Origin: an uncultured Lachnospiraceae bacterium
GTDB taxonomy: Bacteria; Bacillota; Clostridia; Lachnospirales; Lachnospiraceae
Reading direction: 5' to 3'
DNA length: 64,000 bases
Assembly: GCA_945919795.1 (NCBI GenBank)
Contig: CAMEJJ010000008.1
Coordinates: 1-64,000, forward strand
In this document: one piece after another, positions 31,055 through 40,678 of the stretch
How positions within the stretch are numbered: the stretch's first letter is position 1
Layout: every line of letters begins with the position of its first letter
The notes under the pieces: generated by a model
Told to the model about the DNA's origin: nothing
Databases searched by the model: none
What the model saw: only the letters and a program-made list of their open reading frames with translations
Made by a program: the position numbers and the translations under genes

Positions 31055-34000
31055 CTAAATATCATTGAGGATTTCTCTAATATAAGAAATACTAGTCTCG
31101 ATATCATTATATGTTACCGGATTTGAACCTCGATGCGCTCCTTTATTTCCCACCATTCGCACATGGTGCAACATTCTTATTATATTTTCACCATAAATAT
31201 TCTGTCCTTCCAAAAATTGAATTTTATCAAAAGAATTATCACTTTCTATTGATAATCGGCATTGTCTAAATATCATATTCAATATATCTTCCAAACAATA
31301 CCTTATCTGCATTGCGGCAGACTCATAATCTCCCTGATTGGCATATGTCTTAGCACGATTAATAAAATCATCAAATCCCAGTTTTTTAGTCTGCAATACT
31401 TTCTGTATATTTCCATCGGATAACATATTCTGTGAGTATGTCTTTCCTTGTGCTGCTGCTTTCTGAAACCAAAATGCTGCCTCATAATAATCTCTTGCAA
31501 CTCCAATTCCATAATAATAACAATCTCCTATTGCAGACTGTGCATCTGCATATCCATTCTCTGCAGATTTTAAAAACCATTCTGCTGCTTTTGGATAATT
31601 CTGATATACTCCTATGCCTTTATAATAGTAAAATCCTAAATTATATTGCGCAACACGGTGTCCTTTATTTGCAGCTTTTTCATACCACTCTATTGCAGTT
31701 TGCATATTAATAAGCTTCCTCGAGAAAAAGTATTTTTTTCTTTTACTATCCCGCTCACGATCTTTTGCAAATTGACTATCAAACAGTGTGCCTAATTTAA
31801 ACTGTGCATTTTCGTTTCCTTGATTTGCAGCTTCCAAATACAATTCATATGCTTTCTCATAATCTTTGCAGACACCTTGTCCATTTTCATAACACTCGCC
31901 CAAACAATACTTTGCCCATTTATGCCCACCGTCAACCGCCTTTTCAAACCATTGAACTGCAATATCATAATTTTGAAAAATGCCGGTTCCGTCTCGATAA
32001 CATCTTGCTATATTATATTGACCATACACATCTCCCTGTTCCGCTGCTTTTTCAAAGAATTCAGCTGCTTTCCCATAATCTTGCTTCACACCTTGTCCAT
32101 TCTCATAACACCACCCAAGATTGTTCTGTGCAGTTGCATTTCCTTGCTCTGCGGACTTTTGATACCAGAATACTGCTTTTTCATAATCTTGCGGCACACC
32201 TTGTCCTTTCTCATAACGCACCCCAAGATTGTTCTGCGCCCATTTATTTCCTTGCTCTGCTGACTTTTGATACCAGAATACTGCTTTTTCATAATCTTGC
32301 GGTACACCTTGTCCATTCTCATAACACCACCCAAGATTCTTCTGTGCAGTTGCATTTCCTTGCTCTGCTGACTTTTGATACCAAAATGCGGCTTTTTCAT
32401 AATCTTGCGGCACACCTTGTCCTTTCTCATAACGCACCCCAAGATTGCTCTGGGCATCTGCATGTCCCTGCTCTGCGGACTTTTGATACCAAAATGCAGC
32501 TTTTTCATAATCTTGCGGCACACCTTGTCCATTAGCATAACGCACCCCAAGATTGTTCTGCGCCCATTTATTTCCTTGCTCTGCGGACTTTTGATACCAA
32601 AATGCGGCTTTTTCATAATCTTGTGGCACACCTTGTCCTTTATCATAACACACCCCAAGATTGTTCTGTGCATCTGCATGTCCCTGCTCTGCGGACTTTT
32701 GATACCAAAATGCGGCTTTTTCATAATCTTGTGGCACGCCTTGTCCTTTATCATAACACACCCCAAGATTATACTGTGCAATTGCATTTCCTTGCTCTGC
32801 GGACTTTTGAAAGCATTCTACTGCTTTTTCATAATTTTGTTTCACATATTTGCCATCATAATATAATTTTCCCAAGCGATACATTGCTTCAGGATTTTCT
32901 TCCATATATTCATATAAATGCACGATTTTTTCTTTAATTAAATCGTTTGAGATGGGATGAATATTTTCATATATATCTTCCGGAATAAATTTAGCCTTCA
33001 GTAATTCTTCATATAAATTTACTGATTTGAACAGGTCCCTTACATCTTCTACATTTTCATAAATATAAGCTAAATTGCTCTTTGCATATTTATTTCCTTT
33101 TCTTGAAGCTTTTTCATAATATTCCAAAGCAATTTTTAAATCAGCAGTAATACCATCACCTTTTTCGTAAATTGCACCAATTAAACAGGCATAATCTCCG
33201 CCATTTTTTTCAGCTTTCATCAAGTATTCCAATGCTTTTTTAGAATCTTTTTCTACAATTTTTCCATATAAATATGTTTTTCCAAGACAACCACAACCAT
33301 ATGCATCTCCCTGTTCTGCAGATTTTTGATACCAATCCATTGCTTTTTCACAATCCTGTATTACACCATTTCCAGTCTCATAACACAACCCAAGATTGCA
33401 CTGCGCTGTTGCATATCCCTGCTGTGCAGACTTTTGATACCAAAAAACGGCTTTTTCATAATCTTGCCGCACACCTTGTCCATTCTTATAACACGACCCT
33501 AGATTGTTCTGTGCTCTTGCATTTCCTTGCTCTGCGGATTTTTGATACCAGAATACGGCTTTTTCATAATCTTGCCGCACACCTCGTCCATTCTTATAAC
33601 AAACTCCAAGACAGCACTGTGCTTCCGCATATCCCTGCTCTGCGGACTTTTGATACCAAAATGCGGCTTTTTCATAATCTTGCGGCACACCTTGTCCGCT
33701 CTCATAACACCACCCAAGATTCTTCTGTGCACCTGCATATCCTTGCTCTGCGGACTTTTGATACCAAAATGCGGCTTTTTCATAATCTTGCGGCACACCT
33801 TGTCCATTCTTATAACGATTCCCAAGATTGTTCTGTGCCCATTTATGACCTTGCTCTGCTGACTTTTGATACCAGAATGCGCCCTTTTCATAATCTTGCA
33901 ACACACCTTGTCCATTCATATAACACACTCCAAGATTGTACTGCGCACTTGCATGTCCTTGCTCTGCGGACTTCTGATGCCAAAATGCAGCTTTTTCATA

Positions 34001-34420
34001 ATCTTGCGGCACACCTTGTCCTTTAGCATAGCACACCCCAAGATTGTTCTGCGCCCATTTGTTTCCTTGCTCTGCGGACTTTTGATACCAAAATGCGGCT
34101 TTTTCATAATCTTGCGGCACACCTTGTCCATTCTCATAACACACCCCAAGATTATTCTGCGCATTTGCATGTCCTTGCTCTGCTGATTTTTGATACCATT
34201 CTACAGCTTTATCAAAACTTTTATATACACCCTTCCCATATTCATAAGACACTCCCAGCTCATACATAGCTTCTGGATTTCCTTCATGCGCCAGTTGATA
34301 AAATATCTTTGTAGCTTCTTCAACGTTGCCACTTTCTTTTAACGACAACGCATAATCCATCTTTGGTATCTCTTCTGTTATCTCTTTTTTCTTAAATAAA
34401 TCCAGTAGCATATAACCCAC
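31055..34420 (-). CDS. giant Sel1-like (TPR-type) repeat protein with C-terminal DUF4145/HEPN-like domain
   Basis: ~26 Sel1 repeats of form WYQKSAEQGxxxAQxNLGxCYxxGQGVPQDYEKAAF; C-terminus IRYCLEDILNMIFRQCR...LHHVRMVGNKGAHRGSNPVT. Confidence 0.9.
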   Translation of the reverse strand: MGYMLLDLFKKKEITEEIPKMDYALSLKESGNVEEATKIFYQLAHEGNPEAMYELGVSYEYGKGVYKSFDKAVEWYQKSAEQGHANAQNNLGVCYENGQGVPQDYEKAAFWYQKSAEQGNKWAQNNLGVCYAKGQGVPQDYEKAAFWHQKSAEQGHASAQYNLGVCYMNGQGVLQDYEKGAFWYQKSAEQGHKWAQNNLGNRYKNGQGVPQDYEKAAFWYQKSAEQGYAGAQKNLGWCYESGQGVPQDYEKAAFWYQKSAEQGYAEAQCCLGVCYKNGRGVRQDYEKAVFWYQKSAEQGNARAQNNLGSCYKNGQGVRQDYEKAVFWYQKSAQQGYATAQCNLGLCYETGNGVIQDCEKAMDWYQKSAEQGDAYGCGCLGKTYLYGKIVEKDSKKALEYLMKAEKNGGDYACLIGAIYEKGDGITADLKIALEYYEKASRKGNKYAKSNLAYIYENVEDVRDLFKSVNLYEELLKAKFIPEDIYENIHPISNDLIKEKIVHLYEYMEENPEAMYRLGKLYYDGKYVKQNYEKAVECFQKSAEQGNAIAQYNLGVCYDKGQGVPQDYEKAAFWYQKSAEQGHADAQNNLGVCYDKGQGVPQDYEKAAFWYQKSAEQGNKWAQNNLGVRYANGQGVPQDYEKAAFWYQKSAEQGHADAQSNLGVRYEKGQGVPQDYEKAAFWYQKSAEQGNATAQKNLGWCYENGQGVPQDYEKAVFWYQKSAEQGNKWAQNNLGVRYEKGQGVPQDYEKAVFWYQKSAEQGNATAQNNLGWCYENGQGVKQDYGKAAEFFEKAAEQGDVYGQYNIARCYRDGTGIFQNYDIAVQWFEKAVDGGHKWAKYCLGECYENGQGVCKDYEKAYELYLEAANQGNENAQFKLGTLFDSQFAKDRERDSKRKKYFFSRKLINMQTAIEWYEKAANKGHRVAQYNLGFYYYKGIGVYQNYPKAAEWFLKSAENGYADAQSAIGDCYYYGIGVARDYYEAAFWFQKAAAQGKTYSQNMLSDGNIQKVLQTKKLGFDDFINRAKTYANQGDYESAAMQIRYCLEDILNMIFRQCRLSIESDNSFDKIQFLEGQNIYGENIIRMLHHVRMVGNKGAHRGSNPVTYNDIETSISYIREILNDI
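32080..34200. repeat. 108 bp (36-codon) tandem repeats inside the Sel1-repeat gene, two blocks
   Basis: Near-identical tgctctgcggacttttgataccaaaatgcggctttttcataatcttgcggcacaccttgtcc units. Confidence 0.95.
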
Positions 34421-34622
34421 GCCTCTCCATTCCGTCTATATATTTTCAATATTTTAAAAAGCCAAATTTATACTTACTTTCAAGCTTAACTCTTCATCTA
34501 TACCTATATTTTATAATAGTTTTACAAATTTCTCCAGTTATTATAGTGCTTTTGAATCTATAAAGTCTTTTATAAAACTTGAAATCATATTTCTAATTCA
34601 TTCCTAAATGATAACGATAAGA

Positions 34623-35183
34623 TTATTTATCGAACCAATCGTGACAGATTTTTTTCAAAAGAAATTTTGTCAAAAGTAACATAATAGAAATACCTATATA
34701 ATAAAATCTTTTAGAAATCGGTAACACAAAAGGGGAACCAAAAACACTAACCAAAAGAAGGATCCAAGATATAATTTGTGACATGCCCATAACCAAACAC
34801 ATTCCGGAATATTTAAAATTAATGATAATATCTTCTAAAGATAGTTCTTTTCTATGTAACAAAATATTTTTTTCCATATGGATCCAAGCATCTCTACATA
34901 ATAGTTTCTCACCGGATAATTTGCTAACCGAAAGCAATCGATATAAGCGTCTTATACCTTTGTCAGAAACATAGGAAATTGCTTCATATATATATCCATG
35001 CAAAATGATTGCACATTGATAAAAAGTACCTTTCTTCCCTCTATGCAACATTTCCTGTTGTTTATAGATAGCACCACAATGTTCTAACACACCAACAACA
35101 TATAATTCTTGAAAATTCTCTTGATACTCCATATATCGCCTTCCCAATTTTTCATTCTTTTGCTCATGTAAAGTATGTATCAT
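34623..35183 (-). CDS. hypothetical membrane protein
   Basis: Two C-terminal TM segments; start 1 nt after upstream gene stop. Confidence 0.6.
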   Translation of the reverse strand: MIHTLHEQKNEKLGRRYMEYQENFQELYVVGVLEHCGAIYKQQEMLHRGKKGTFYQCAIILHGYIYEAISYVSDKGIRRLYRLLSVSKLSGEKLLCRDAWIHMEKNILLHRKELSLEDIIINFKYSGMCLVMGMSQIISWILLLVSVFGSPFVLPISKRFYYIGISIMLLLTKFLLKKICHDWFDK

Positions 35184-35184
35184 T

Positions 35185-35916
35185 TTACTGATTATTTTCT
35201 ACCGGCGGATATTTTTCCGTTATATTATCAATTACATCTTGTACAACAGCATCCCATTGGCTTGGGTCATTTATATCCAGCCACATGTCATGCCATTCCT
35301 GTGAATATTCTATAGGCGGAACTGTATCCGGTATATCTTTGGGATTGAATGCTTTAACAGGTTGAGAAGAATCTCCTGTTGTAGAGCCTGTTGTAGCGTC
35401 TGTTGTAGTGCTTGTTGTAGCGTCTGTTGTTGCACTCGGCTGAACCGGTTGTTCAGGCGCATTCTGAACCTCATTATTATTTGCCATATCCGGCGCATCA
35501 CTGCTGGGACCAGATGTAATTTCAACCGTCGTATCATCCGCAGTATCCGTTGTCTCTTCGCTCACAGATTTTATATTCTTTTTTTCTTCAACCGGGCGAA
35601 CTACATTCTTGTCTTTTGTGGTATTTGCTTTCGCTTTCTGAAGAGGATCCTCTTTGGAGACTTCTTTTTGCTCTTCTTTAGGTTCTTCTTTTTGCTTTTC
35701 TTCACTTTCTTCCACAACTTCTTCAATAGTTGTAGCACAAGTCGAATCCATATTTTCATCAGTATCAACTGCATTTTGAGTCTGTACCGGAACCGGTTCT
35801 TTTTCTTTGCATTTAAAATAAGCAATTGTACTACCTGTACCAATTACCATGCATACAAAACCTACTAAACAAAACTGTAATAATCTATTATTTTTCATAA
35901 TAATCATCCTTTCCAA
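35185..35916 (-). CDS. single-TM anchored, low-complexity Glu/Lys and Thr-rich protein
   Basis: N-terminal LLQFCLVGFVCMVIGTGSTIAYF TM; (ATTDATTSTTTDATTGSTT) linker. Confidence 0.65.
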   Translation of the reverse strand: MERMIIMKNNRLLQFCLVGFVCMVIGTGSTIAYFKCKEKEPVPVQTQNAVDTDENMDSTCATTIEEVVEESEEKQKEEPKEEQKEVSKEDPLQKAKANTTKDKNVVRPVEEKKNIKSVSEETTDTADDTTVEITSGPSSDAPDMANNNEVQNAPEQPVQPSATTDATTSTTTDATTGSTTGDSSQPVKAFNPKDIPDTVPPIEYSQEWHDMWLDINDPSQWDAVVQDVIDNITEKYPPVENNQ

Positions 35917-36046
35917 TATCTTATTTCTTTGTACTTCATTATTTGTATCCGCAGCGAATATTATAAAATAGCATAACTCTTACGACTTGTAAATACCCAA
36001 ATTAAATTTTTTTAATTTTTTGTTTTATCATTTGCAAACAAATAAA

Positions 36047-36265
36047 GTGCAAGTAAATGTCGTCGGCAGTTGCATTGTACAAAAAGGTCTCATCTTCTTA
36101 CTGAATACTCAATACCTAAGGGGGAAATTGCCCGGATGGCAATTTTAGTCGTCATTCGACATGGATGTCGATTTGACGACGCCCCGAACCCAATCCATTT
36201 CCTTTCCCGTATTCAGTTAGAAGATAACCTTTTTGAACTCTGCAACTGACGACATTTACTTGCAC
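36047..36265 (+). repeat. palindromic mobile-element-like repeat, copy 2
   Basis: gtgcaagtaaatgtcgtc...gacgacatttacttgcac termini; internal hairpins gtcgtcattcgacatggatgtcgatttgacgac and attgcccggatggcaat. Confidence 0.92.
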
Positions 36266-36482
36266 CGTCCCCATAACTGTAATAGCGCAAAAAAGCAGCC
36301 CGGAACCAGCGTCCGAACTGCTTTTTGTTCTGAAATAAATATAAATCAGTTGTTACAGGCGGCAAATTGTACGGTGGCCAACCTGCAAGATAAGTAAAAA
36401 CAAATTACTTTATCTTCGTGCCTTTCGGCATGAATTCATTTTGTATATCCACAACACAGTTGTGGATGGTGGCGATATTCGC

Positions 36483-37550
36483 CTACTTCTCAGCTAAAAC
36501 TTTTTTGATTTCTTCTGTTAACTGAGGAACAATCTTATTCAGATCACCAACTACACCGTAGTCAGCAACATCAAAGATCGGTGCATCTTCGTCTTTGTTG
36601 ATTGCAACGATGATGTCTGATTCTTCCATACCTGCAACGTGCTGGATAGCACCGGAAATACCGATTGCAAAGTATACGTTAGGACGAACTGTCTTACCAG
36701 TCTGACCAACCTGAAGATCTTTGGGTTTCCAGCCTGAGTCTACAACGGCACGTGAGCATGATACGGTACCGCCAAGTACTTCTGCTAAATCCTCTAATAA
36801 TTTGAAGTTTTCAGGAGAACCAACTCCACGACCACCGGATACTAAGATCTTAGCAGCCATAATATCAACTGTATCAGATACCGCTTTTACAACTTCTTTG
36901 ATGGTTACATATTTGTTGTTGGGTGTGAAACCGGGATTGTATTCAATCACTTCAGCTTTTGCTCCATCGATAGGATCGATTTTCTGCATAACACCGGGAC
37001 GAACGGTAGCCATCTGAGGACGATTGTCAGGACATGCGATAGTAGCGATTGTGTTACCACCGAATGCGGGACGAGTCATTAATAACTGATTGTGTTTCTG
37101 TTCAGCTTCTTTACCGGGAACTGCTACTAACGGGAAATCACCGATTTCCAATACAGTACAGTCTGCTGTTAAACCTGTCTGAACTCTTGCTGAAACAGTA
37201 GGGCCAAGGTCACGACCGATTGCTGTAGCACCTACTAATACGATTTCAGGTTTGTATTCATTGATTACAGATGAAAGCGCATGTGCATAAGGCTCTGTTC
37301 TGTAGTCTTTTAATTCCGGATCGTCAACAACGATAACGCGGTCTGCGCCATATGCTGCCAACTGATCAACAAGGCCCTTCACATCTGAGCCGATTAATAC
37401 TGCTGTAACTTCTTTTGTCTCTAAAGAAGCAGCTAATTCTTTTGCTTTTCCGAGTAATTCGAAAGCAATGCCGCTGATTTCATTATCAACTTGCTGTGCA
37501 AATACAAAGACACCTTTGTACTGTGCAATTACTTCAGGACTCATTTTCAT
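36483..37550 (-). CDS. etfA: electron transfer flavoprotein subunit alpha
   Basis: [41 protein letters not shown]. Confidence 0.97.
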   Translation of the reverse strand: MKMSPEVIAQYKGVFVFAQQVDNEISGIAFELLGKAKELAASLETKEVTAVLIGSDVKGLVDQLAAYGADRVIVVDDPELKDYRTEPYAHALSSVINEYKPEIVLVGATAIGRDLGPTVSARVQTGLTADCTVLEIGDFPLVAVPGKEAEQKHNQLLMTRPAFGGNTIATIACPDNRPQMATVRPGVMQKIDPIDGAKAEVIEYNPGFTPNNKYVTIKEVVKAVSDTVDIMAAKILVSGGRGVGSPENFKLLEDLAEVLGGTVSCSRAVVDSGWKPKDLQVGQTGKTVRPNVYFAIGISGAIQHVAGMEESDIIVAINKDEDAPIFDVADYGVVGDLNKIVPQLTEEIKKVLAEK

Positions 37551-37578
37551 AATTATTCACCACTTTTCCTTTATTTCA

Positions 37579-38364
37579 TTAGATTACATGTTTCTCTTTT
37601 AATTTTCCTACGATATAAGCTACTGCTTCATCCGGAGAATCGGGAGTAACTTTTTCGCCGGCACCTTTACGAACTTTGTCAGATGCTTTTGCGATTTTTG
37701 TAGGAGATCCGTTCAGACCTAAGTTGCCGTCTTCAACGTCTTTTAAATCTGCACGACCCCAGGTTGTGATCTCAGCCTTGCAGGCATCGAAGATTCCACC
37801 GGGTGTCATATAACGGGGATCGTTTAATTCAGAAAGTGCTGTAACTAATGCAGGCATCTTAACTTCTACGACATGATATCTGTCATCATACTGACGCTGA
37901 ACAACAACTTTGTCGCCTTCGACTTTGATATCCTGTGCGTAAGAAATTACGGGAAGTCCCAAATGCTCAGCGATCTGAGGACCAACCTGAGCGGTATCAC
38001 CGTCGATAGCCTGACGACCTGTGATGATTAAGTCATATTCCATGTTTCTTAATGCACCGGCAATTGTTGTAGATGTAGCCCAAGTATCGGCACCACCTAA
38101 AACTCTATCTGTAACTAATACACCTTTATCAGCGCCCATAGCGATTGCTTCACGAAGAACGTCTGTAGCTTTGGGAAGACCCATTGTTAAAACGGTTACT
38201 TCTGCGCCGTACTGATCTTTTAATCTTAAAGCTGCCTCTAAACCAGCTTTATCATCGGGGTTCATGATTGCAAGCATTGCTCCTCTGTCCAGAGTTCCAT
38301 CCGGATTGAATTTAACGCCGCCCTTTGTATCAGGAACCTGTTTAATACAAACTACGATTTTCAC
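37579..38364 (-). CDS. etfB: electron transfer flavoprotein subunit beta
   Basis: MKIVVCIKQVPDT; IITGRQAIDGDTAQVGPQIAEHL. Confidence 0.97.
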   Translation of the reverse strand: MKIVVCIKQVPDTKGGVKFNPDGTLDRGAMLAIMNPDDKAGLEAALRLKDQYGAEVTVLTMGLPKATDVLREAIAMGADKGVLVTDRVLGGADTWATSTTIAGALRNMEYDLIITGRQAIDGDTAQVGPQIAEHLGLPVISYAQDIKVEGDKVVVQRQYDDRYHVVEVKMPALVTALSELNDPRYMTPGGIFDACKAEITTWGRADLKDVEDGNLGLNGSPTKIAKASDKVRKGAGEKVTPDSPDEAVAYIVGKLKEKHVI

Positions 38365-38377
38365 GATAACGTACCTC

Positions 38378-39550
38378 CTATTTTAATAAACTTCCAGAAA
38401 TTACCATACGCTGAACTTCTGAAGTTCCTTCGTAGATTTCTGTAATCTTTGCATCACGCATCATACGTTCTACATTGTACTCTTTGATGTAACCATAACC
38501 ACCGTGTAACTGTACACATTTGGTTGTTACTTCCATAGCTACTTCTGCAGCGTATAATTTAGCCATTGCAGCTTCTACGGAATAAGAAACTTTAGCACCT
38601 GCCTGGTACTCATCTTTCTTTCTTGCAGCTTTGTAAACCAGTAATTTAGCAGCTTCTACTTTTGTAGCAAGGTCAGCTAAAACAAACTGTGTATTCTGGA
38701 ACTGAGCGATAGAACGACCGAACTGTTTTCTTTCTTTTACATATTCGATTGTTGTTTCTAAAGCGCCTTCTGCAATACCAAGTGCCTGAGCTGCGATACC
38801 GATACGTCCACCGTCAAGTGTATGCATAGCGATAGCAAATCCTTTACCCTTCTGACCAAGTAAGTTGCCTGCAGGGATACGGCAGTCTGTGAAAATCAAT
38901 TCATAAGTAGATGATGCACAGATACCCATTTTGTTTTCTTTGGTACCAAATGTAAATCCGGGTGTTCCTTTTTCAACGATGAAAGAAGAGATTTCTTTCT
39001 GGATACGGCCACGTTTTTCAACTTTACCGGTAACTGCGATGATAACATAAACATCAGCTTCTTTACCGTTTGTAATAAAGCACTTAGAACCGTTTAATAC
39101 CCATTCATTGGTAGCTTCATCAAAAACAGCTTTTGTCTGCTGACCCTGAGCATCGGTACCTGCACCGGGCTCAGTTAAACCGAAAGCACCGAGTTTTTTA
39201 CCGGATGCTAAATCGGGAACATATTTTTCTTTCTGTTCGGGAGTACCATATGTTAAAATCGGGTCTACACAAAGAGATGTATGTGCAGAAACGATAACAC
39301 CTGTAGTACCGCAAACTTTGGATAACTCCTCAACACACATAGCGTATGTTAAGATATCACATCCCTGACCGCCCATTTCCTTCGGTACCGGAATACCTAA
39401 GAAACCATATTTAGCCATTTTCTCTACTGTCTCTCTGGGGAATCTGTGTTCTTCATCAATTTCCTGAGCGAGAGGCTTTACTTCGTTTTCAGCGAAATCT
39501 TTAAATAACTGTCTCGCCATTTCATGTTCTTTGCTTAAAGTAAAATCCAT
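38378..39550 (-). CDS. bcd: butyryl-CoA dehydrogenase
   Basis: Acyl-CoA dehydrogenase family, GAFGLTEPGAGTDAQ, MRDAKITEIYEGTSEVQRMVI; in but operon. Confidence 0.96.
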   Translation of the reverse strand: MDFTLSKEHEMARQLFKDFAENEVKPLAQEIDEEHRFPRETVEKMAKYGFLGIPVPKEMGGQGCDILTYAMCVEELSKVCGTTGVIVSAHTSLCVDPILTYGTPEQKEKYVPDLASGKKLGAFGLTEPGAGTDAQGQQTKAVFDEATNEWVLNGSKCFITNGKEADVYVIIAVTGKVEKRGRIQKEISSFIVEKGTPGFTFGTKENKMGICASSTYELIFTDCRIPAGNLLGQKGKGFAIAMHTLDGGRIGIAAQALGIAEGALETTIEYVKERKQFGRSIAQFQNTQFVLADLATKVEAAKLLVYKAARKKDEYQAGAKVSYSVEAAMAKLYAAEVAMEVTTKCVQLHGGYGYIKEYNVERMMRDAKITEIYEGTSEVQRMVISGSLLK

Positions 39551-39592
39551 GATTTTTATTTCCTCCGTTTTATTTTATCAAAAACTTATTAA

Positions 39593-40465
39593 TTAGAGTG
39601 CATCAACAGGTGTTTTGGTACGATCTGCGTTATATACGTAGAAACCTTTACCTGATTTGCATCCAAGATTTCCGCCACGAACCATTTTACGGATCAAAGG
39701 ACAAGCACGATATTTGCTGTCACCTGTTTCGTTGTAAAGAACATCCATGATAGCAAGGCAGATATCAAGACCAATGAAATCACCTAATTCAAGCGGTCCC
39801 ATAGGATGATTTGCACCAAGTTTCATAGCAGCATCAATACCTGCGATATCAGAAACACCTTCCATTTTGATGAAAGCAGCTTCGTTAATCATAGGGATTA
39901 AGATACGGTTTACTACGAAACCGGCAGCTTCGTTAACCTGTACGGGTGTTTTGCCGATTTCTTCGGAAATCTTTTTGATAGCTTCTACTGTTTCAGCGGG
40001 TGTATTAACACCGGCGATAACTTCTACTAATTTCATACGATCAGCAGGATTGAAGAAATGCATACCGATCATAGGACGTGTTAAGCCGTTTCCGATTTCT
40101 GTGATAGAAAGGCTTGATGTATTGGAAGCAAAAATACATTCGGGTTTTGCAATTTTGTCTAACTCAGCAAATGTAGTCTTTTTAACTTCCATATTTTCGA
40201 ATGCAGCTTCTACGATTAAATCGCAATCTGCGCAAAGGTCTTCTTTCAGACCGGGTGTAATGCTTGCCAGGATTCCGTCAACAGCTTCCTGTGTCATTTT
40301 TCCTTTTTCTACAAGTCTTGCATAGCCTTTAGCGATTTTGTCTTTTCCGCCTTCAGCCCATTCCTGTTTGATGTCGCAAAGTGCAACTGTGTAACCTTCA
40401 ACCTGAGCAAATGCTTTTGCAATGCCCTGGCCCATGGTTCCTGCGCCAATAACGCCAACCTTCAT
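39593..40465 (-). CDS. hbd: 3-hydroxybutyryl-CoA dehydrogenase
   Basis: VGVIGAGTMGQGIAKAFA; GMHFFNPADRMKLVEVI. Confidence 0.97.
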   Translation of the reverse strand: MKVGVIGAGTMGQGIAKAFAQVEGYTVALCDIKQEWAEGGKDKIAKGYARLVEKGKMTQEAVDGILASITPGLKEDLCADCDLIVEAAFENMEVKKTTFAELDKIAKPECIFASNTSSLSITEIGNGLTRPMIGMHFFNPADRMKLVEVIAGVNTPAETVEAIKKISEEIGKTPVQVNEAAGFVVNRILIPMINEAAFIKMEGVSDIAGIDAAMKLGANHPMGPLELGDFIGLDICLAIMDVLYNETGDSKYRACPLIRKMVRGGNLGCKSGKGFYVYNADRTKTPVDAL

Positions 40466-40678
40466 TGTTTGTTCCTCCTAAAAATATAATTATAGTGAAT
40501 TACCAACACAAATTCATATACGTTTCCTTTGTATTGTCATTCGTTATTAATCCGGCAAAACAATCTGAAAAGATTCATCCTGCCGGAATAATATACAGTT
40601 TTCATTCATTTATTCTATTTCATTTCAACCATATTCCAACCATAGCATGTAATCAGACCGAAATCATATAGTAATAAA

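Noticed and set aside
32086-34186. Many long ORFs on the plus strand and alternate minus frames (e.g. 31804-32535, 32086-32787, 33274-34026)
   Set aside because: They are shadows of the 108 bp repeats of the Sel1 gene; unit length divisible by three keeps several frames open.
32080-34200. Regular repeats that could look like a CRISPR array
   Set aside because: Repeats are 108 bp, contiguous and in a coding frame with Sel1 motifs; no short repeats with unique spacers. No CRISPR seen in the window.
35362-35868. 168-aa plus-strand Cys/Phe/Arg-rich ORF
   Set aside because: Antisense artefact of the low-complexity Thr/Glu-Lys-rich gene on the minus strand.
28038-36266. Prophage or integrative conjugative element
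   Set aside because: No integrase, structural, replication or conjugation genes; only palindromic repeats bound the region.
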